This document shows, one piece after another, positions 32,624-35,760 of a stretch of DNA of 35,760 bases; position 1 is the first letter of the stretch; each line of letters opens with the position of its first letter. Source of the DNA: Nocardioides agariphilus (GTDB lineage Bacteria > Actinomycetota > Actinomycetes > Propionibacteriales > Nocardioidaceae); assembly GCF_015352445.1 (NCBI RefSeq), contig NZ_JADKPO010000042.1, positions 1-35,760 of the forward strand, in the 5' to 3' direction. The translations under genes and the position numbers were made by a program. The notes under the pieces were generated by a model. That model saw only the letters and a list, made by a program, of their open reading frames with translations, ran no database searches and was not told the origin of the DNA.

Positions 32624-33243
32624 GCCGCGACCGTGCGTTCGACGGCGCCGTAGATCGCGGCGGCGGCCCCCGCCCTGAGAGCCCAGTAGCGGTCTCCGTA
32701 GGACCAGTGCCACCACTCGGTGGGGTAGTTGACCAGCCCTGCGCCCTCCAGCACCCCAGCCAGCAGGTCGCGGTTGGCGTGGGCGTCCGCACCGATGCCC
32801 ATGGCGGCGAAGTAGCAGCGGCCGTCGCTCTCCTCCGGGGTCGCGTCGATCGCCGTGCCGAGGTCGAGCGCCTCGCCGCAGGCGTCGACGAGGGTGAGGT
32901 CGACGGCCGCACCGGCCACGTGGGGCGCGACCTCGAGGGGAGCGACGAACCGGCTCGTCAGGTCCCGCAGCAGGTCCTCGGGCAACTCACCGTGGGCGTG
33001 GCGAACCTGGGCCGAGTAGGCCGCGATGATGGCGCGCTGGTCGGCGATCGTGCGGTGCCCCTCGACGACCCGCAGCCGGATGCCGGCTGGCAGAGTGGAG
33101 TCTGCCTGCGCCAGGCGGCCGGCCAGGCCGGCGCGCACGAGCTGGCCGCTGGGCGCCAGGTCGGGGTCGAGCCGCACGAGTGGCTCGCCGTTGTCCCGCA
33201 CCGGCACGGCGGCGACGCGCGGGTCCGAGAGGAGGATCGTCAT
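32620..33243 (-). CDS. vanX: VanX-type D-Ala-D-Ala dipeptidase
   Basis: This 207-aa cytosolic zinc D,D-dipeptidase (family M15D) would destroy D-Ala-D-Ala so that only an alternative dipeptide reaches the cell wall. Key residues align with VanX: Arg64 in VVEGHRT, zinc ligands His108 and Asp115 in APHVAGAAVDLTL, the LDLGTAID block, and NYPTEWWHW with catalytic Glu176 and zinc ligand His179. Length matches VanX (202 aa), and no signal peptide or transmembrane segment is present, unlike VanY. The ATG at 33243 follows a TAGCCT -10 box by 8 nt, so the mRNA is probably leaderless; GTG 33285 is in frame but lies upstream of that box. It is the first gene of the six-gene operon. Confidence 0.93.
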   Translation of the reverse strand: MTILLSDPRVAAVPVRDNGEPLVRLDPDLAPSGQLVRAGLAGRLAQADSTLPAGIRLRVVEGHRTIADQRAIIAAYSAQVRHAHGELPEDLLRDLTSRFVAPLEVAPHVAGAAVDLTLVDACGEALDLGTAIDATPEESDGRCYFAAMGIGADAHANRDLLAGVLEGAGLVNYPTEWWHWSYGDRYWALRAGAAAAIYGAVERTVAA

Positions 33244-33251
33244 GGCGGCCG

Positions 33252-33294
33252 AGGCTAGGCCCGGTGCGCGGAGGGTGTCTGTCACGCGTGTGAC
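33252..33294 (-). promoter_or_regulatory. Leaderless vanX operon promoter with inverted-repeat operator
   Basis: The minus-strand -10 box TAGCCT (33257-33252) ends 8 nt before the vanX ATG. Upstream, GTCAC-GCGT-GTGAC (33281-33294) is a 5-bp inverted repeat centred about 43 bp before the predicted transcription start. That is where a phosphorylated NarL-type regulator would be expected to bind as a dimer and activate. No good -35 hexamer is seen, which fits an activator-dependent promoter. Confidence 0.45.
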
Positions 33295-33423
33295 GCTAGG
33301 TAGCCGCGGGGTCGGCCGAATCCTTCTGGAGTGCCGGTCGGCCAGCCTGAGGTACCGGTCGGCTCAGCCGGGCGGCGTACGTCTCGTGACTGCCGCAAAG
33401 CCACCGCTCAGGGCCCGATGACC

Positions 33424-33429
33424 TAACCT
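33424..33429 (+). promoter_or_regulatory. -10 box for ffh
   Basis: TAACCT lies 65 nt upstream of the chosen ffh start, leaving a leader of about 60 nt with an AGAGGA ribosome-binding site at 33484-33489. Confidence 0.4.
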
Positions 33430-33494
33430 TGGAGATCGGGACGCCCGTCGACGCGCCCACCTGCGTTCTGCCCCCGACCGACCAGAGGACCACT

Positions 33495-35072
33495 TTGTTC
33501 GCCACGCTCTCCGACCGGCTCTCCGACGCCTTCAAGAACCTGCGCGGCAAGGGTCGTCTCTCCGAGGCCGACATCGACGCGACCGCGCGCGAGATCCGGA
33601 TCGCCCTGCTCGAGGCCGACGTCGCGCTGCCGGTGGTCAAGGACTTCGTCGCCGCCGTCAAGGAGCGCGCCCGGGGCGAGGAGGTCAGCCAGGCGCTGAA
33701 CCCCGCCCAGCAGGTCGTCAAGATCGTCAACGAGGAGCTCGTCGAGATCCTCGGTGGCGAGACCCGGCGGCTGCGCTACGCCAAGTCCGGCCCGACCGTG
33801 ATCATGCTCGCCGGCCTGCAGGGAGCCGGCAAGACGACGCTGGCCGCCAAGCTCGCGCTGTGGCTCAAGGAGCAGGGGCGCACGCCGCTGCTGGTGGCCG
33901 CCGACCTGCAGCGACCCAACGCGGTCAACCAGCTCCAGGTCAACGGCGAGCGGGCCGGCGTACCCGTCTTCGCCCCCGAGCCCGGCAACGGCGTCGGCGA
34001 CCCCGTCGAGGTGGCGCGACAGTCTCTCGAGGAGGCCAAGCGCAAGCTCTACGACACGGTCATCGTCGACACGGCGGGTCGCCTCGGCGTCGACGCCGAC
34101 ATGATGGCCCAGGCCGCAGCAATCCGTGACGCCGTTAGGCCCGACGAGATCCTCTTCGTCGTCGACGCGATGATCGGCCAGGACGCCGTCGTCACCGCGC
34201 AGGCCTTCCTCGACGGCGTCGGCTACGACGGCGTTGTCCTCACCAAGCTCGACGGCGACGCCCGCGGTGGTGCTGCCTTGTCGATCGCCTCGCTCACCGG
34301 CAAGCCGGTCATGTTCGCCTCGGCGGGCGAGAAGGTGACCGACTTCGACATGTTCCACCCCGACCGGATGGCCTCACGCATCCTCGACATGGGCGACGTC
34401 CTGACCCTGATCGAGCAGGCCGAGAAGGTCTTCGACGAGGAGCAGGCCCTCAAGGCGGCCGAGAAGCTGAGCGGCCGAGGCGGCGAGTTCACCCTCGACG
34501 ACTTCCTTGAGCAGATGCAGCAGGTGCGCAAGCTCGGCTCGATGCAGAAGATCCTCGGCATGCTGCCCGGCATGGGTCAGATGCGCGAGCAGCTGGAGAA
34601 CTTCGACGAGCGCGAGATCGACCGGATCCAGGCGATCATCCAGTCGATGACGCCTGCCGAGCGGGCCAATCCCAAGATGATCGACGGCTCGCGGCGGGCC
34701 CGGATCGCTCGCGGATCGGGACGCCAGGTCTCCGACGTCAACAGCCTGGTCGACCGGTTCTTCGAGGCCCGCAAGATGATGACGGCCTTCGCCAGCGGCA
34801 AGATGCCCGGCACCCCGGGCATGGAGGGGCTGCCGGGGTTCGCCTCGGCTGCCGGGCGTCGCAAGTCCGCCGGCAAGGGCAAGCCCGCCAAGGGCCGTCG
34901 TGTCTCCGGCAACCCGGCGAAGGCTGCGGCGCAGGATAAGGCCCGCAAGGACAAGGCCGCCTCGACCGGCCCCAACCCGTTCGCGAAGCCCGGTGCAGGC
35001 GAGGAGGTCGACTACGAGAAGGCGGTAGCCGCCCTCGACCTGCCGACGGACTTCTCGAAGTACCTCAAGTGA
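33495..35072 (+). CDS. ffh: Signal recognition particle protein Ffh
   Basis: This 525-aa SRP54 GTPase binds signal peptides and SRP RNA and docks on FtsY. It has an N domain (1-90), G1 GLQGAGKTT (107-115), DLQRPNAVNQL, DTAGRLG, TKLDGDARGG and the GEKVTDFDMFHPDRMASRIL segment, then a Met-rich M domain (IQSMTPAERANPKMIDGSRR). The C-terminal tail is rich in Gly, Lys and Ala. The start is TTG 33495, giving FATLSDRLSDAFKNLRGKG; AGAGGA lies 5 nt upstream. An in-frame TTG at 33429 adds 22 residues absent from the family. No SRP RNA gene was found in the window. Confidence 0.96.
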   Translation: MFATLSDRLSDAFKNLRGKGRLSEADIDATAREIRIALLEADVALPVVKDFVAAVKERARGEEVSQALNPAQQVVKIVNEELVEILGGETRRLRYAKSGPTVIMLAGLQGAGKTTLAAKLALWLKEQGRTPLLVAADLQRPNAVNQLQVNGERAGVPVFAPEPGNGVGDPVEVARQSLEEAKRKLYDTVIVDTAGRLGVDADMMAQAAAIRDAVRPDEILFVVDAMIGQDAVVTAQAFLDGVGYDGVVLTKLDGDARGGAALSIASLTGKPVMFASAGEKVTDFDMFHPDRMASRILDMGDVLTLIEQAEKVFDEEQALKAAEKLSGRGGEFTLDDFLEQMQQVRKLGSMQKILGMLPGMGQMREQLENFDEREIDRIQAIIQSMTPAERANPKMIDGSRRARIARGSGRQVSDVNSLVDRFFEARKMMTAFASGKMPGTPGMEGLPGFASAAGRRKSAGKGKPAKGRRVSGNPAKAAAQDKARKDKAASTGPNPFAKPGAGEEVDYEKAVAALDLPTDFSKYLK

Positions 35073-35437
35073 GGGTGCTCGTCATCGACTCCGCCAACGT
35101 CGTGGGCTCGCGCCCCGACGGATGGTGGAAGGACCGTGGCGCCGCGACCCGCCGGCTTCACGAACGCCTGATGGTCGCCGACCTCTCCTACGACCAGGTG
35201 GTGCTGGTCCTCGAAGGCGGCGCACGAGGCGGCGTACGCCGTGGGGTCGACGGCCACGTCCGTGTCACCCACGCCCCCGGCCACGGTGACGAGGCCATCG
35301 CGCTGGAGGTCGCCGCAGCGCGCAAGGCCGGTCACGACGTCACCGGCGTCACTGCCGACGCCATGCTCAAGGCCCGCCTCGAGGGCCTCGGCGCCCAGGT
35401 CGTCGGGCCGTCCTGGCTCCTGGACCAGCTGGACTGA
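35069..35437 (+). CDS. PIN/NYN-like protein, putative nuclease
   Basis: This 122-aa cytosolic protein begins VLVIDSANVVGSRPDGWW, the Asp-x-x-Asn start of PIN/NYN nuclease-like folds. It has further acidic residues in GHGDEAIALEV and in DVTGVTADAML. The family is conserved in actinobacteria but not well studied; an RNase role is inferred. The GTG overlaps the ffh stop as GTGA, so the two are coupled. Confidence 0.65.
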   Translation: MRVLVIDSANVVGSRPDGWWKDRGAATRRLHERLMVADLSYDQVVLVLEGGARGGVRRGVDGHVRVTHAPGHGDEAIALEVAAARKAGHDVTGVTADAMLKARLEGLGAQVVGPSWLLDQLD

Positions 35438-35440
35438 ACG

Positions 35441-35611
35441 AACGCTGGTTGAGGAGGTCGCGCTAGCGACCGTCTCGAGAACCAACGCTGGTTGAGGAGG
35501 TCGCGCTAGCGACCGTCTCGAGAACCAACGCTGGTTGAGGAGGTCGCGCTAGCGACCGTCTCGAGAACCAACGCTGGTTGAGGAGGTCGCGCTAGCGACC
35601 GTCTCGAAACC
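35441..35611 (+). repeat. Four tandem copies of the 43-bp palindromic element
   Basis: Copies start at 35441, 35484, 35527 and 35570. They are identical except for a 1-bp deletion near the end of the last. Each contains AACGCTGGTTGAGGA, then the hairpin GGTCGC-GCTA-GCGACC, then GTCTCGAG and AACC. The hairpin has a perfect 6-bp stem and tetraloop. The array follows the PIN-like gene stop by 3 nt. Confidence 0.85.
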
Positions 35612-35642
35612 ATCCGATCACTGCATGGCTGTTCGCTCGCCA

Positions 35643-35663
35643 GGTTTCGAGACAGGCGCTAGC
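35643..35663 (-). repeat. Truncated palindromic element at a probable insertion boundary
   Basis: The GGTTTCGAGAC end and the TAGC loop are intact on the plus strand, but the sequence departs from the element at 35664, exactly where the second stem arm should begin. This looks like an element split by insertion. Confidence 0.55.
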
Positions 35664-35760
35664 TGATAGGTCATGAGCTGTAGCTGAGTGGACGCTGGAC
35701 GGGTCCGCTCACAGGAGGCAGCTCATGGCGATGCTCGATGTTGCCTTGGATCCGGCGACG
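35664..35760 (+). mobile_element. Probable left end of an insertion sequence (partial)
   Basis: Starting right after the broken palindromic element, about 60 nt of non-coding sequence leads to a ribosome-binding site and an ORF that runs off the window. TAGCTGA at 35660 is repeated at 35681. Family and far end cannot be seen. Confidence 0.35.
35725..35760 (+). CDS. Partial ORF at the window edge, possible transposase start
   Basis: ATG 35725 follows AGGAGG (35713-35718) with 6-nt spacing and opens MAMLDVALDPAT, then is cut by the window end. Twelve residues are too few to assign a family. The insertion-like context suggests a transposase, which is inference. Confidence 0.4.
   Translation, partial: MAMLDVALDPAT

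Noticed and set aside
33429-33494. Upstream TTG start for ffh
   Set aside because: It adds residues foreign to the SRP54 family and would begin at the -10 region; TTG 33495 has a ribosome-binding site.
33285-33495. SRP RNA gene next to ffh
   Set aside because: No GGAA-loop helix or other SRP RNA structure was found in the gap.
35441-35611. CRISPR-like array
   Set aside because: The 43-bp units are contiguous with no variable spacers and no cas genes nearby.

Overview
The window is chromosomal DNA from a high-GC actinobacterium, most likely Nocardioides or a close relative in the Nocardioidaceae. The evidence is the GC-rich codon use, actinobacterial protein signatures, many GTG, TTG and CTG starts, TAnnnT -10 boxes lying 7-10 nt before start codons (leaderless mRNAs), and the gene order ddl, thiL, rpmB, DhaL-kinase, recG, rsmD, coaD, yceD, rpmF, rnc, mutM, smc, ftsY, amtB, glnK, glnD, ffh, which is the conserved actinobacterial core. 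No rRNA, tRNA or CRISPR was seen.

Layout. 1-195: palindromic repeats. 196-4537: a Cys/Met-metabolism PLP enzyme diverging from the housekeeping D-Ala-D-Ala ligase, then a DUF3515 lipoprotein and a stand-alone AsnC/RAM-domain protein on the minus strand, then thiL and rpmB. 4635-9789: a DhaL/FakA-like kinase, recG, rsmD and coaD. 9859-12279: yceD-rpmF-rnc-mutM. 12390-14005: a small coiled-coil protein, an MFS exporter and a large hairpin. 14205-19283: smc, a small membrane protein and ftsY. 19376-23330: two minus-strand cell-surface glycan genes (a 1001-aa multidomain glycosyltransferase and an RgpF-like protein) placed between ftsY and amtB. 23534-27602: the ammonium module amtB-glnK-glnD. 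27636-33243: a six-gene minus-strand operon. 33495-35437: ffh and a PIN/NYN-like protein. 35441-35760: tandem copies of the palindromic repeat, then a probable mobile element that interrupts a further copy and runs off the window.

The standout is the six-gene operon between glnD and ffh. It encodes a VanX-type D,D-dipeptidase, an alanine-racemase-fold enzyme, a second D-Ala-D-X ligase, an acyltransferase-3 membrane protein, a DesK/NarL-type histidine kinase and its response regulator. Every junction overlaps by 1 or 4 nt. Together these parts match a D-Ala-D-Ser (VanC/E/G-like) glycopeptide-resistance operon. In those operons the membrane serine racemase VanT is one polypeptide with an acyltransferase-3 domain fused to an alanine-racemase domain; here the two halves are separate genes. 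The racemase has His at the position of specificity residue Tyr354 (Geobacillus numbering; Asn in VanT), and the ligase has Gln at the second-subsite position that is Leu/Met in Ddl and Arg in VanA/VanC/VanG. This suggests inducible remodelling of peptidoglycan termini next to a normal ddl 28 kb away, but the product specificity is inference.
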